Positions 48,114 to 56,433 of a DNA stretch of 64,000 nucleotides are shown here, piece by piece. This DNA comes from Streptomyces venezuelae (GTDB lineage: Bacteria > Actinomycetota > Actinomycetes > Streptomycetales > Streptomycetaceae), in assembly GCF_008642375.1 (NCBI RefSeq), contig NZ_CP029194.1, forward strand, positions 4,464,001-4,528,000, in the 5' to 3' direction. How positions within the stretch are numbered: position 1 is the stretch's first letter; every line of letters starts with the position of its first letter. The notes beneath the pieces were generated by a model that saw nothing but the letters and a program-made list of their open reading frames with translations, did not search any database and had not been told where the DNA came from. Both the position numbers and the translations under genes were made by a program.

Positions 48114-48160
48114 CCGAAGGCCTCGCTCACCGCACGGGGGTCGGTGGGCGGGGCCTTCGG
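48114..48160. terminator. Hairpin terminator between cobN and doxX-like gene
   Basis: CCGAAGGCC-T-CGC-T-CACCG pairs with CGGTG-G-GCG-G-GGCCTTCGG around a 9-nt loop, a 17-bp imperfect stem. It can serve both convergent genes. Confidence 0.7.
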
Positions 48161-48189
48161 CATGCCCGGACACGCTCGTGCCGCCCGCG

Positions 48190-48537
48190 TCAGGCGGAGG
48201 CGATGCGCAGGAGCAGGGCGGCCGCCGATATCAGGGTGAGGACCACCGCCGGGGCCATCTCGTAGTCCTTCGCGCGGACGTGGGTGATCACGGCGCCCGC
48301 GAAGTAGAGGGTCACGCCGATCGCCGCCGCCACGCCGAGCGGGGCCACGGCGAGGCCCGCGAGCAGGCCGATCGCGCCTGCCGCCTTCGCCGTCGCGAGC
48401 CACGGCAGCCAGGATTCCGGCACGCCCAGCTTGGTCATGTTGCCGGTGATCTGCGGGTTCCGGGTGAAGGTCAGGAAGGCGGAGGCGGAGAGCGCGAAGG
48501 CGAGCAGCGCGGCGACCACGGCGTAGCCGATGAACAT
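48190..48537 (-). CDS. DoxX-family membrane protein
   Basis: 115 residues, four hydrophobic segments, with the DoxX-like pattern KLGVPESWLPWLATAKAAGAIGLLAGL. These proteins are linked to quinone or redox homeostasis and often sit beside MarR regulators. Divergent from a MarR gene with a shared dyad in between. Confidence 0.85.
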   Translation of the reverse strand: MFIGYAVVAALLAFALSASAFLTFTRNPQITGNMTKLGVPESWLPWLATAKAAGAIGLLAGLAVAPLGVAAAIGVTLYFAGAVITHVRAKDYEMAPAVVLTLISAAALLLRIASA

Positions 48538-48565
48538 GGGGGAGCTCCAATGATGCGAGACCGGG

Positions 48566-48589
48566 AATCATTGAACGGTATCAACGATT
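48566..48589. promoter_or_regulatory. Candidate MarR operator between doxX-like and marR genes
   Basis: AATCATTGA-N6-TCAACGATT (8 of 9 positions symmetrical; inner core TTGA-N6-TCAA) lies midway in the 92-bp divergent gap. Size and symmetry fit a MarR dimer. Confidence 0.6.
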
Positions 48590-48629
48590 TATCCGGCTCC
48601 ACAATAGGGCCGCTGTTACCGTGGACGGC

Positions 48630-49073
48630 ATGGCAGCTCACCCGACCGACCGCCTCGGCTTCCTCCTCTCCTTCCGGGGGGAGCTCACCGGTGCGCGCAT
48701 CCGCGCCGCCCTGGGCGTCGCGGGGCTGCACCCGCGGAACGCGATGACGCTGATGCAGCTCGCCCCCGGGGCCATGAGTCAGCGTGAACTGGCCGCCGTG
48801 ATGGAGATCGACCCCAGTCAACTCGTGGCGATCCTCAACGAGTTGGAGTCCGAAGGGCTGGCCGAGCGGCGGCGCGATCCGGCCGACCGGCGGCGTCACA
48901 TCGTGGAGATCACACCGGCGGGAGCCGAGGCCCTGGAGCGGGTCGACTCGGCGGTGAGCGCGGCGGAGCGCGAGCTGTTCGGGGACCTCAGCGTCGCCGA
49001 ACAGGCCCTGCTGCGCGGCTTGTTGGACCGGGTCGTCGTCGATCCGGCCGATCACGACTGCGACGCCGACTGA
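48630..49073 (+). CDS. MarR-family transcriptional regulator
   Basis: 147 residues with a winged helix: MTLMQLAPGAMSQRELAAVMEIDPSQLVAILNELESEGLAERRRDPADRRRHIVEITPAGAEAL. The wing motif DPADRRRH is intact. ATG 48630 is chosen; an in-frame GTG lies 9 nt earlier and neither has a clear ribosome site. Probably represses itself and the divergent doxX-like gene. Confidence 0.88.
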   Translation: MAAHPTDRLGFLLSFRGELTGARIRAALGVAGLHPRNAMTLMQLAPGAMSQRELAAVMEIDPSQLVAILNELESEGLAERRRDPADRRRHIVEITPAGAEALERVDSAVSAAERELFGDLSVAEQALLRGLLDRVVVDPADHDCDAD

Positions 49074-49091
49074 GGCGCGCCGGACGAGCGG

Positions 49092-50069
49092 TCAGGGCGC
49101 GCCCAGGACTCTGACCGCCTCCACGATCAGGTCCCAGAAGCCGTCGGCGTCGACCTCCATCCCCACCTCCGCGTTCGGCGGGAGGCCCGTCACCCCGTCC
49201 AGGTCGACGACCGTCGCGCCCCGCGTCCACGTCCCCGTCAGCTCCACCCGCACCGCCGCCCGCACCAGGCTGACCAGCGACGGGTCGATGAGGTGCGCCA
49301 CGGTCAGCGGGTCGTGCAGCGGCGGCGCGTCGAAGCCGTACACCTCGCGGTAGGTCGACGCGAAGTAGGTGAGCAGCTCCACGCAGAGCCGGCTCAGCGG
49401 GGTGCCGAGGGCCGTGAGCCGCCCGAGAACCTCGGGGGTGGCTCGTACCTGATGGGTGGCGTTGAGGCCGAACATCGTCACCGGCACTCCGCAGCCGAAG
49501 ACGATGTCCGCCGCCTCCGGGTCGGAGAGGATGTTGAACTCGGCCGCGGGCGTGGTGTTTCCGCGCTCCACCGAGCCGCCCATCAGGACGATCCGCTCGA
49601 TGCGGTCCGTCAGCCGCGGATGGGCGAGGAGCAGCGTCGCGATGTTCGTCAGCGGGCCCGTCGGGACGAGGGTGACGGGCGCGGGGTGGCCGGTCAGGGT
49701 CTCCCGCAGCAGCGTCAGCGCGTCGCGCGGGTCCTGCGGGACCGTCGGCTCGCCGTGGCCGAAGCCCGCACCCGGGCCGGACTCCCAGCTCGTGCCGTCC
49801 AGCCCCGAGCCGCCGTGGATGTGCTCGGCGATGAGCGCGCCCTGCGGCCGCGCGAGCAGCGGGCCCGCCGCGCCCGCCGCGATCGGCACGCCCCGGATCC
49901 CGGCGGCCTCGCACACCCGGCGGGCGTTGAGGGTGGTCTTCTCCAGCGACTGGTTGCCCGCGACGGTGGTGATCGCGAGCAGGTCGACGGAGGGGTGGGC
50001 CGCGGCCAGCAGGATGTTGAAGGCGTCGTCGTGACCGGGATCGCAGTCGAGGATCACGGGTACGGGCAT
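49092..50069 (-). CDS. Inosine-uridine-preferring nucleoside hydrolase
   Basis: 325-residue N-ribohydrolase for purine/pyrimidine salvage. The calcium site DCDPGHDDAF is at the N-terminus, with TTVAGNQSLEKTTLNARRV, VTLVPTGPLTNIATLL, VLMGGS and EFNILSDPEAADIVFG following. ATG 50069 starts right at the fold. The frame stays open to an ATG at 50252, which would add 61 residues including His-rich repeats; that extension is not favoured. Confidence 0.92.
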   Translation of the reverse strand: MPVPVILDCDPGHDDAFNILLAAAHPSVDLLAITTVAGNQSLEKTTLNARRVCEAAGIRGVPIAAGAAGPLLARPQGALIAEHIHGGSGLDGTSWESGPGAGFGHGEPTVPQDPRDALTLLRETLTGHPAPVTLVPTGPLTNIATLLLAHPRLTDRIERIVLMGGSVERGNTTPAAEFNILSDPEAADIVFGCGVPVTMFGLNATHQVRATPEVLGRLTALGTPLSRLCVELLTYFASTYREVYGFDAPPLHDPLTVAHLIDPSLVSLVRAAVRVELTGTWTRGATVVDLDGVTGLPPNAEVGMEVDADGFWDLIVEAVRVLGAP

Positions 50070-50381
50070 GCCTCCACCGTCCCACAGGAGCGGGCCGCCG
50101 TCACGGGTGCCGGGCGGGTGTCGGGCCGGGTGGCCGTGCCGGGCCTGGTGCCCGTGCCACGCCGGGTGTCCGTGCCGGGGCCCGGCCCGTGCCTCCTTGT
50201 TCTTCGCCTCCTGCGCCGCCGTCACCGCCGCCGGCGCATGGATTCTTCCCATTTGTCTGCGTTCGGCCCAGTCGACCCGCCCGCACGGAGCCCTCGCATC
50301 TCGAAGATCGCCCGGGTCGTGAGAAGACGCCCCGGTCACAAACCGCATTGTTCTAGTAGAGTGCAAACAAGGGAGGTTTCC
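50070..50381. other. 312-bp intergenic stretch with degenerate 18-bp tandem repeats
   Basis: Between the divergent nucleoside hydrolase and DUF1648 genes. Three 18-bp units lie at 50123-50176 (units read GGGCCGGGTGGCCGTGCC and close variants). Beyond them is ordinary GC-rich DNA, ending in the DUF1648 promoter region. No separate gene is seen. Confidence 0.6.
50349..50371 (+). promoter_or_regulatory. Promoter with overlapping dyad for the DUF1648-GntR operon
   Basis: TTGTT-N13-AACAA (50349-50371) surrounds TAGAGT (50357-50362), a standard streptomycete -10. The first gene starts at 50382 after GGGAGG. A YtrA-type GntR encoded in the operon is the natural binder. Confidence 0.5.
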
Positions 50382-51332
50382 ATGAACCGTGCCACACCTC
50401 GTCTCCGCGCGCTCGCCGCGCTCCCCTTCGTCCTCGCCCTCGCCGTCCACCTGCTGCTCTTCGCCCGCTGGCGGGACGAGCTGCCCGCCGAACTCGCCAC
50501 CCACTTCTCCGCCGGGGGAGAGGCCGACGGCTGGACCGGCCCGACCGCCTACGTCCTCGTCAGTACGGCCCTGCTCCTCGGCCTCGCCGCCGGCTGGACC
50601 GCTCTCGTGCGGCGCCGGTACCTGTGGGCGGCCTGGGCCACCGCGGGCTTCGCCGGCGGGCTCCTCGTCCAGCTCCTCCGCGCCAACCGCGTCGAGGAGT
50701 TCGAAGCGCAGGTCTTCTCGCCCGGCATGGACCTCGGGGTGGCCCTGGTGGTCGCCGCCGTGGCCGCCGGCGCCGGCTGGGCTCTCACCTCGCTCGTCCC
50801 CGAGGAGTCGCCGGTCCCCGGCCGAGGCTCGGCGGCGGACGGCCCCCGGCTCCCGCTCGCCTCCGGCGAGACCGCCCGCTGGTCGAAGGACACCGGCTCC
50901 CGGACGCTGACCGTCCTCTCGGTGCTCGCCCTCGCCGCCGCTCCCGTCACCCTCCTCGTCGCCACCTGGCCCGACGCCCTGCTCGGCCTGCTCGGCCTCG
51001 TCATCGGCGTGCCGGGCCTCGCCCTCGCCCGGGTCCGGGTCACCGTCGACCGGCACGGCCTCACCGTCCGGTCCGCCCTCGCCTCCCGCCCCCGAGTCCG
51101 GGTCCCGCTCGACGGCGTCGAGGGCGCGAGCGTCCGCGAGATCGACGCCGTCGCGGACTTCGGCGGCTGGGGCTACCGGGTCCGGGCCCACCGCAGCGGT
51201 GTGGTGCTGCGCTCCGGAGAGGCCCTCGTCGTGCGGCGGGACGGCGGTCGCGAGTTCGCGGTGACCGTGCCCGACGCGCACACCGCCGCCGCCCTCCTCA
51301 ACACGCTGGCCGAACGGCATGGGAAGGTCTGA
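50382..51332 (+). CDS. DUF1648 domain membrane protein
   Basis: 316 residues. A DUF1648 N-terminal part (LPAELATHFSAGGEADGWTG) lies within six or so hydrophobic segments, followed by a C-terminal PH-like beta domain (VDRHGLTVRSALASRPRVRVPLDGVEGASV, YRVRAHRSGVVLRSGEALVV). ATG 50382 has GGGAGG 6 nt upstream. Followed after 2 bp by a GntR gene, the usual pair in Gram-positives; the role may be in cell-envelope stress. Confidence 0.85.
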   Translation: MNRATPRLRALAALPFVLALAVHLLLFARWRDELPAELATHFSAGGEADGWTGPTAYVLVSTALLLGLAAGWTALVRRRYLWAAWATAGFAGGLLVQLLRANRVEEFEAQVFSPGMDLGVALVVAAVAAGAGWALTSLVPEESPVPGRGSAADGPRLPLASGETARWSKDTGSRTLTVLSVLALAAAPVTLLVATWPDALLGLLGLVIGVPGLALARVRVTVDRHGLTVRSALASRPRVRVPLDGVEGASVREIDAVADFGGWGYRVRAHRSGVVLRSGEALVVRRDGGREFAVTVPDAHTAAALLNTLAERHGKV

Positions 51333-51334
51333 CC

Positions 51335-51691
51335 GTGCTCTTCCGCGTCGACCCGGCCTCCTCCGTCCCCCTCGGCGACCAGATCGCCGCCTGCGTCCGC
51401 GGGGCGCTCGCCGACGGCTCCGCCGAGCCCGGCGAACGCCTCCCGGCCGCCCGGGAGCTCGCCGACTCCCTGGGCGTCAACGTCCACACCGTCCTCCGCG
51501 GCTACCAGCGGCTCCGCGAGGAGGGCCTCATCGAGCTCCGCCGGGGCCGCGGCGCCGTGATCGTCCCCGGCGCCGCCGCCCCCGACCGCGCCCGGCTGGT
51601 CTCCCGGCTGCGCGAGGCGGCGGCGGAGGCCCGCGAACTGGGCCTCACGGAGGCGGAGTTCCTGGAGCTCGCCCGTACCAGCCTCGGCTGA
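51335..51691 (+). CDS. YtrA-type GntR transcriptional regulator
   Basis: 118 residues, a winged helix (PLGDQIAACVRGALADGSAEPGERLPAARELADSLGVNVHTVLRGYQRLREEGLIELRRGRGAVI) with only a short C-terminal helix, typical of the YtrA subfamily. The GTG start at 51335 follows the DUF1648 stop by 2 bp. Probably autorepresses the operon. Confidence 0.9.
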   Translation: MLFRVDPASSVPLGDQIAACVRGALADGSAEPGERLPAARELADSLGVNVHTVLRGYQRLREEGLIELRRGRGAVIVPGAAAPDRARLVSRLREAAAEARELGLTEAEFLELARTSLG

Positions 51692-51749
51692 CCGTCCCCG
51701 TCGGCCGGTCTCGGCTCAGCAGCTCGGCTCAGTGGCTCGTCTCAGTGGC

Positions 51750-52328
51750 TCAGGTCAGTACGGAGCCGATGCCGACGTTCCAGCGGCCCGCGCGGCCCGT
51801 GAGCTCCACCGACGACAGGGGGCGCACGTCCAGGCGCCAGAGAGCGGCCTCCGGCGCGCCGAGGGCGTGCGCGACGGCCGCCCGGATCACGTCCGGCTCG
51901 GCGACGGCCCAGACCGTGCCCGGCTCCAGGTTGTCCAGCCAGCCGGCGACCCGGGCGCGCAGGGCCCGCAGGGACTCGCCGCCGTGCGGGGCCGCGTCCG
52001 GGTCCGAGAGCCAGGCGGCCACGGATTCCGGTTCCTCGGCGGCGAGTTCGTTCAACCGTCGGCCCCGCCACCGGCCCATCGCGCACCCCGCGAGCGCCGC
52101 CGGCTCCTCGGCCACCGTCAGGCCGAGGAGTTCGGCCGTGCCCCGGCAGCGCGGGGACGGCGCGCTGAGCACCCGTACCGACCTGAGGCAGACCCTGGAC
52201 GCCGACGCCGGCTCCAGGGCCGAGCCGTCGTCGAACCGGGCCTCCCGCTGGGCGGCGCTCATGGCCGGGGCGACCAGCACGAGCCGCACGGTCCGCTCCG
52301 GCGGGGGCGTGCTCGGGGGCGCGTTCAT
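51750..52328 (-). CDS. Phosphoglycerate-mutase-fold protein lacking both catalytic His
   Basis: 192 residues that align by wording with histidine phosphatases: RVLSAPSPRCRGTAELLGL (second Arg block), GRWRGRRLNELA, PHGGESLRALRARVAGWL. The first catalytic motif RHG is replaced by LVAPAMS, and the late His block is VAEPDVIRAAVAHALG. It is therefore a probable pseudoenzyme. It lies beside the riboswitch-controlled cobalt transporter but on the opposite strand. ATG 52328 is the only good start, although its ribosome site is weak. Confidence 0.78.
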   Translation of the reverse strand: MNAPPSTPPPERTVRLVLVAPAMSAAQREARFDDGSALEPASASRVCLRSVRVLSAPSPRCRGTAELLGLTVAEEPAALAGCAMGRWRGRRLNELAAEEPESVAAWLSDPDAAPHGGESLRALRARVAGWLDNLEPGTVWAVAEPDVIRAAVAHALGAPEAALWRLDVRPLSSVELTGRAGRWNVGIGSVLT

Positions 52329-52420
52329 AGGTGATACATCCCTCAGTGCTCGGTCGGCCACCCGTACGCCCTTGGCGCGATGAGGCCTGCGCGGTACGGT
52401 CACGGCGACAATTCCACAAC

Positions 52421-52526
52421 CGACGACGGCGACACGGAAGTCCGGTGCAAAACCGGCACGGTCGCGCCACTGTGAGCCGACCCGGCACCCCCGGACCCGG
52501 CGAGTCAGACCCGACGACCGTCGTCG
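52421..52526 (+). promoter_or_regulatory. Cobalamin riboswitch controlling cbtBA
   Basis: A perfect closing stem, CGACGACGG (52421-52429) with CCGTCGTCG (52518-52526), encloses the conserved GGAAGTCCGGTGCAAAACCG, GCGCCACTGTGA and GAGTCAGACC segments. cbtB begins 43 bp later after GAGGAGG. The ligand is cobalamin by family knowledge. Confidence 0.92.
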
Positions 52527-52569
52527 CGCACCACCGTACTGGGACGCGAGTTCCCGAGGAGGTACCGCC

Positions 52570-52797
52570 ATGGCCGAGGCCGTCGCCCCGTCCGTCACCC
52601 CCACCACCCCTGTCGCGCTGCCGGTTTCCCTGCCGGTCCGCACCGTGCTGCCCTGGGCCCTGTTCGCCGGGCTCCTGGCGCTGGTCGCGCTCTACTTCGT
52701 CGGCGCCGAGCAGGGCGCCCTCTCCGTCTTCGCGGGCAGCGATGTCCACGAGTGGGTCCACGACGGCCGTCATCTGCTCGGCTTCCCCTGCCACTGA
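52570..52797 (+). CDS. cbtB: CbtB cobalt transporter subunit
   Basis: 75 residues with one membrane segment (about 27-48) and the CbtB C-terminal metal-binding tail HEWVHDGRHLLGFPCH, rich in His and Cys. It works with CbtA in cobalt uptake. Directly under a cobalamin riboswitch. Confidence 0.93.
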   Translation: MAEAVAPSVTPTTPVALPVSLPVRTVLPWALFAGLLALVALYFVGAEQGALSVFAGSDVHEWVHDGRHLLGFPCH

Positions 52798-52820
52798 CCG
52801 CGGTAGAGGAGCTCACGCAC

Positions 52821-53624
52821 ATGAACGACACCAACTCCTCCGTCGTGGGGAGACTGCTGGTCCGCGGCATGCTCGCGGGCCTGATCGCCGGGCTGTTCGC
52901 CTTCGCCCTCGCGTACGTCGCCGGCGAGCCGTCCGTCGACGCCTCGATCGCCGTCGAGGAGGCCGCCGCGGCGGCCGAGCACGCGGGCCACGGAGCGGCC
53001 GCCGCGGAGCCCGAGGAGGAGGAACTCGTCAGCCGGGCCGTCCAGTCCACGGCCGGACTGGCCACCGGGGTCCTCGTCTACGGCGTCGCGCTCGGCGGCA
53101 TCGCCTCGCTCGCGTTCGCCTTCGTCCTCGGGCGCGTCGGCCGGTTCACGCCGAAGGCCACCGCCGCGCTCGTCGCGGCGGCCGCCTTCACGACCGTGTA
53201 CCTCGTGCCGTTCCTGAAGTACCCGGCGACCCCGCCGGCCGTCGGCAACCCGGACACCATCGGGAAGCGCACCACGCTCTTCTTCCTGATGATCCTGCTG
53301 AGTGTGCTGCTCGGCGTCGCCGCGGTCGTCCTCGGCCGCCGTCTCGCCCCGCGCCTCGGGAACTGGAACGCGACCCTCGTCGCCGGCGCGGGCTTCGTCG
53401 CCGCCGTCGCCGTGGCCTGCGCGTTCCTGCCGGGCAACGACGACGCGGTGCAGGCCGGCTTCCCGGCGGCCGTGCTGTGGGAGTTCCGGCTCGCCACCCT
53501 CGGGATCCAGGCGGTCCTGTGGGCGGTCTTCGCGGTCGCCTTCGGTGCCCTGGCGCAGCGGCTGCTCGCCCCGGAGGCCGTGCGCACCGCCGCCGCGACC
53601 AGGGAGACGGTCCCGGCGGCCTGA
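52821..53624 (+). CDS. cbtA: CbtA cobalt transporter subunit
   Basis: 267 residues with five or six membrane segments. The N-terminal LLVRGMLAGLIAGLFAFALAYVAGEP is typical of CbtA, followed by an external acidic/His-containing loop (AAAAEHAGHGAAAAEPEEEE). PFLKYPATPPAVGNPDTIGKRTTLFF is the conserved CbtA centre. 23 bp after cbtB with GGTAGAGGAG upstream. Imports cobalt for corrin synthesis. Confidence 0.93.
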   Translation: MNDTNSSVVGRLLVRGMLAGLIAGLFAFALAYVAGEPSVDASIAVEEAAAAAEHAGHGAAAAEPEEEELVSRAVQSTAGLATGVLVYGVALGGIASLAFAFVLGRVGRFTPKATAALVAAAAFTTVYLVPFLKYPATPPAVGNPDTIGKRTTLFFLMILLSVLLGVAAVVLGRRLAPRLGNWNATLVAGAGFVAAVAVACAFLPGNDDAVQAGFPAAVLWEFRLATLGIQAVLWAVFAVAFGALAQRLLAPEAVRTAAATRETVPAA

Positions 53625-53686
53625 GGGCCCTCGGCCGGGGCCCGAGCCATGCCTGGGCTCGGTTCCCGGCCCGGCTCAGCCCCGGT

Positions 53687-54649
53687 TCAGCTCAGCTCGC
53701 GCACCGGAGTGCCCGCCAGGAACGCCTCGATGTCCTCGACCGCCTGCCCGAAGTAGCGGCCGTAGTTGCCCTCCGTCACGTATCCCAGGTGAGGGAGGGC
53801 CAGGACGTTCGGCAGGATCCGCAGGGGGTCGTCGGCCGGCAGCGGCTCCGTCTCGAAGACGTCGAGCCCGGCCCCCGCGATCCACCCCTCGCGCAGCGCC
53901 CGCAGCAGCGCCCCGCCGTCGACGAGCCCCGCCCGTGAGGTGTTGACGAGGTACGCGGACGGGCGCATCGCCCGCAGCTCGGGCTCCCCGATCAGGCCGC
54001 GGGTGCGGTCGGAGAGCACCAGGTGCAGGGAGACGAAGTCGCTGCTCCCGAGCAGCTCCAGCCGGTCCTTCGCGAGCCGTACGCCGTGCTCGGCGGCCCG
54101 CTCCTCCGTCAGGTTCGGGCTCCAGGCCCGGACGTCCATGCCGAAGGCGAGACCGATCCGCGCGACCCGGCCGCCGATCTTGCCGAGTCCGACGAGGCCG
54201 AGCGTCCGGCCTGCCAGGTCGGCGCCGACGGTGGACTGCCAGGGCCCGCCCTCGCGCAGCGCCTGCGCCTCGGTCCGTACGTGCCGGGCGAGGCCCAGGA
54301 GCAGGGCCCAGGTCAGCTCGGTGGGCGGCTCGGAGCTGCTGGCGGTGCCGCAGACGGTGATGCCCCGCGCGCGGGCGGCGGCGACGTCGACGGAGGCGTT
54401 GCGCAGGCCCGAGGTGACGATCAGCCGGAGCCGGGGGAGCCGGTCGAGGAGCGCGGCGTCGACGGGGGTGCGCTCGCGCATGACGACGAGGATCTCGCAG
54501 TCCTCGACGGCCGCGACGAGCGCGTCCCGGTCGGTGAGGTGCTCGCGCAGTACACGGACCTCGACCCGCCCGGCGAGCGGGCTCCAGTCGGCGGAGGAGA
54601 GGGCGACGCCCTGGTAGTCGTCGAGTACGGCGCAGCGCGGCAGATTCAT
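53687..54649 (-). CDS. D-2-hydroxyacid dehydrogenase family protein
   Basis: 320 residues with the NAD-binding Rossmann domain (LGLVGLGKIGGRVARIGLAFGMDVRAWSPN), DRTRGLIG, and the catalytic Arg region VNTSRAGLVDGGAL followed by Glu (FETEPLPADDPLR) and His in ALPHLGYVTEG. It should reduce 2-oxoacids or act on related glyoxylate-type substrates; exact substrate unknown. Confidence 0.9.
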   Translation of the reverse strand: MNLPRCAVLDDYQGVALSSADWSPLAGRVEVRVLREHLTDRDALVAAVEDCEILVVMRERTPVDAALLDRLPRLRLIVTSGLRNASVDVAAARARGITVCGTASSSEPPTELTWALLLGLARHVRTEAQALREGGPWQSTVGADLAGRTLGLVGLGKIGGRVARIGLAFGMDVRAWSPNLTEERAAEHGVRLAKDRLELLGSSDFVSLHLVLSDRTRGLIGEPELRAMRPSAYLVNTSRAGLVDGGALLRALREGWIAGAGLDVFETEPLPADDPLRILPNVLALPHLGYVTEGNYGRYFGQAVEDIEAFLAGTPVRELS

Positions 54650-54716
54650 GACCGCATGATCGCGGATCGGGCCGCACGCCGGACAGGTGCCGGTCCTGAG
54701 CCTGCCCGCCTACCTC

Positions 54717-55985
54717 TCAGCGCTGATACCCCCGGGCCGGTACGAGCGCCGCGCCCGCGAGGAGGCCGACCGCGATCGTCGTGACGATCGTGACGAAGTC
54801 CATGAGGTCGTGGAAGCCGTGCAGGACGTGACCGCCGGCGAGGGACGTGAGCGCCCGCAGGCCGAGCGAGCCGACGGTGAGGGTGAAGAAGCCGCCCAGG
54901 AGGAGGACGAGCCGGGGCGGCCGCCCCGGCGGCCGGGCGAGCAGGTCGGCCGTGACGGCGAGGGCCATGGCGGCGACGAAGGTCCCCACGACCTCCCCGG
55001 CCAGGGCCGTGCCCGCCGCCTGCACGCCGAGCGACAGATAGACCAGGCCGACGACCCACCCCGAGACCCGCCAGGGCACCCCGAAGGCGAGGACCAGGCC
55101 CAGCGTGAAGACCGCCCAGCTCGCCACCATGACCCACCGCGACAGGTCCGCGTCCTGCGCGGTGCCGAAGAGCGCGCCTGTCCGGGTGCCGGTGGCGGCC
55201 ACCCCGATGAGCACGCCCACGTACAGCTGGAGGAGCAGGACGACGGCGTAGACGAGCCGGACGGCGCCGGTCGTCAGGAAGCCGCCGACGAGCTCGGCGG
55301 TGGCCGCGCTGAGCAGGTCGCCGGGCACGAAGAAGAACAGCGCCGGAAGCATGATCAGCACGGTGCCGCCGTGGCCGTGGCCGGGCTGGAGCAGCCCCAG
55401 GGTCACCAGGGACACCAGGGCGGCGGCGACGAGTGGCAGGACGCGGGCGAGGCGCGGGCGACGGTCCGACAGGACGGTCAGTGCCGCGACCAGGGTGGCG
55501 AGCAGGGCGGTGCTGCCGATCTCGTACCAGGTGGGCTGGACGGCGGGCGCGAACCCGAGGGAGAACAGCACGATGCCGACGCCCCGGGCCCAGCGCGGCA
55601 CCGTCGCGGGCAGCGTCTCGATCCGCCGGAGCCCGGCCGCCGCAGCGGGCAGGTCCGGCCGGGTGTCCCGTACGCGCTCGACGAACTCCTTGAGGGCGAC
55701 CACCCGGTCGAGCCGGGAGACGTCGGGGAAGGCCGTCACGGTCGAGGTGAGGGTGCGGTCGCCGGCGGTCACCGAGAGGACGGCCCCGTCGGCGACGAGC
55801 ACGGTCTCGGCGCGCCCGCCGTACGTCCGGGCGATCCCCCGGACGACCCGGTCGACGCCCTCCGCGCCTTCCCCGCTGAACCGCAGCATGAACCGGGTGA
55901 GTTCACGGAGGAAGTCGTGGAGGGCGTCGGGATCGTGGTGCTGCTCGTCCTGTTCCTGCTCCGGCCGGGGCGGCGGAGCCGTCAC
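54717..55985 (-). CDS. ThrE-type threonine/serine exporter
   Basis: 422 residues. A cytoplasmic N-terminal domain (about 20-130: DFLRELTRFMLRFSGEGAEGVDRVVRGIARTYG) is followed by ten hydrophobic segments in the ThrE/DUF1212-DUF3815 order, including GHGHGGTVLIMLPALFFFVPGDLLSAATAEL. A ThrE-type amino-acid exporter. The GTG start is 10 bp after the upstream small membrane protein gene, so it belongs to that operon. Confidence 0.87.
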   Translation of the reverse strand: MTAPPPRPEQEQDEQHHDPDALHDFLRELTRFMLRFSGEGAEGVDRVVRGIARTYGGRAETVLVADGAVLSVTAGDRTLTSTVTAFPDVSRLDRVVALKEFVERVRDTRPDLPAAAAGLRRIETLPATVPRWARGVGIVLFSLGFAPAVQPTWYEIGSTALLATLVAALTVLSDRRPRLARVLPLVAAALVSLVTLGLLQPGHGHGGTVLIMLPALFFFVPGDLLSAATAELVGGFLTTGAVRLVYAVVLLLQLYVGVLIGVAATGTRTGALFGTAQDADLSRWVMVASWAVFTLGLVLAFGVPWRVSGWVVGLVYLSLGVQAAGTALAGEVVGTFVAAMALAVTADLLARPPGRPPRLVLLLGGFFTLTVGSLGLRALTSLAGGHVLHGFHDLMDFVTIVTTIAVGLLAGAALVPARGYQR

Positions 55986-55995
55986 GCCCCGCCCC

Positions 55996-56433
55996 TCATC
56001 GGCGGACGGTGTCGTCGGTCTTGAGGTCGTCCAGGGAGTCCTCGAAGTCGTCGAGCTCGTCGGGGCAGTAGACCTGGAGGACGATCCGCTCGACCTCGAC
56101 TGCCTTGGTGTCGGTGATGACGGGCCGCATCCCGGGGCCGGCGGCGCCGTTCGCCTGCTGGATCTTCCACAGCGCCGTCTTCAGGGCGCTGCCCGGGTCC
56201 TCGCAGACCTGGCCGCCGTCGGTGCCGAGGAGCCGCTCGAGGGTGTCGGTGTCGGGGGAGGGGTAGCCCGCCTTCTCCAGCTCCTCCTGGAGCTGGTTGG
56301 CCTTGGTGAGCGTCTCGTTGTTCCTCTTCACGCTCGAATACCGGATGAGGCCGGTGATGAGGAGGCCGACGAGGATCACGATCGCGCCCCAGTAGACCCA
56401 TTTGTGCTCGGAGGCGAAGCGGGTGGGACTCAT
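55996..56433 (-). CDS. Single-pass membrane protein of unknown function
   Basis: 145 residues: N-terminal cytoplasmic stretch, one hydrophobic segment (about 13-33: VYWGAIVILVGLLITGLI), then a helical acidic domain with two Cys (QVCEDPG, QVYCPDELDD). No family recognised. The ATG overlaps the stop of the upstream APC permease gene, and ThrE follows 10 bp later, so it may be an accessory subunit of the transport operon. Confidence 0.75.
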   Translation of the reverse strand: MSPTRFASEHKWVYWGAIVILVGLLITGLIRYSSVKRNNETLTKANQLQEELEKAGYPSPDTDTLERLLGTDGGQVCEDPGSALKTALWKIQQANGAAGPGMRPVITDTKAVEVERIVLQVYCPDELDDFEDSLDDLKTDDTVRR

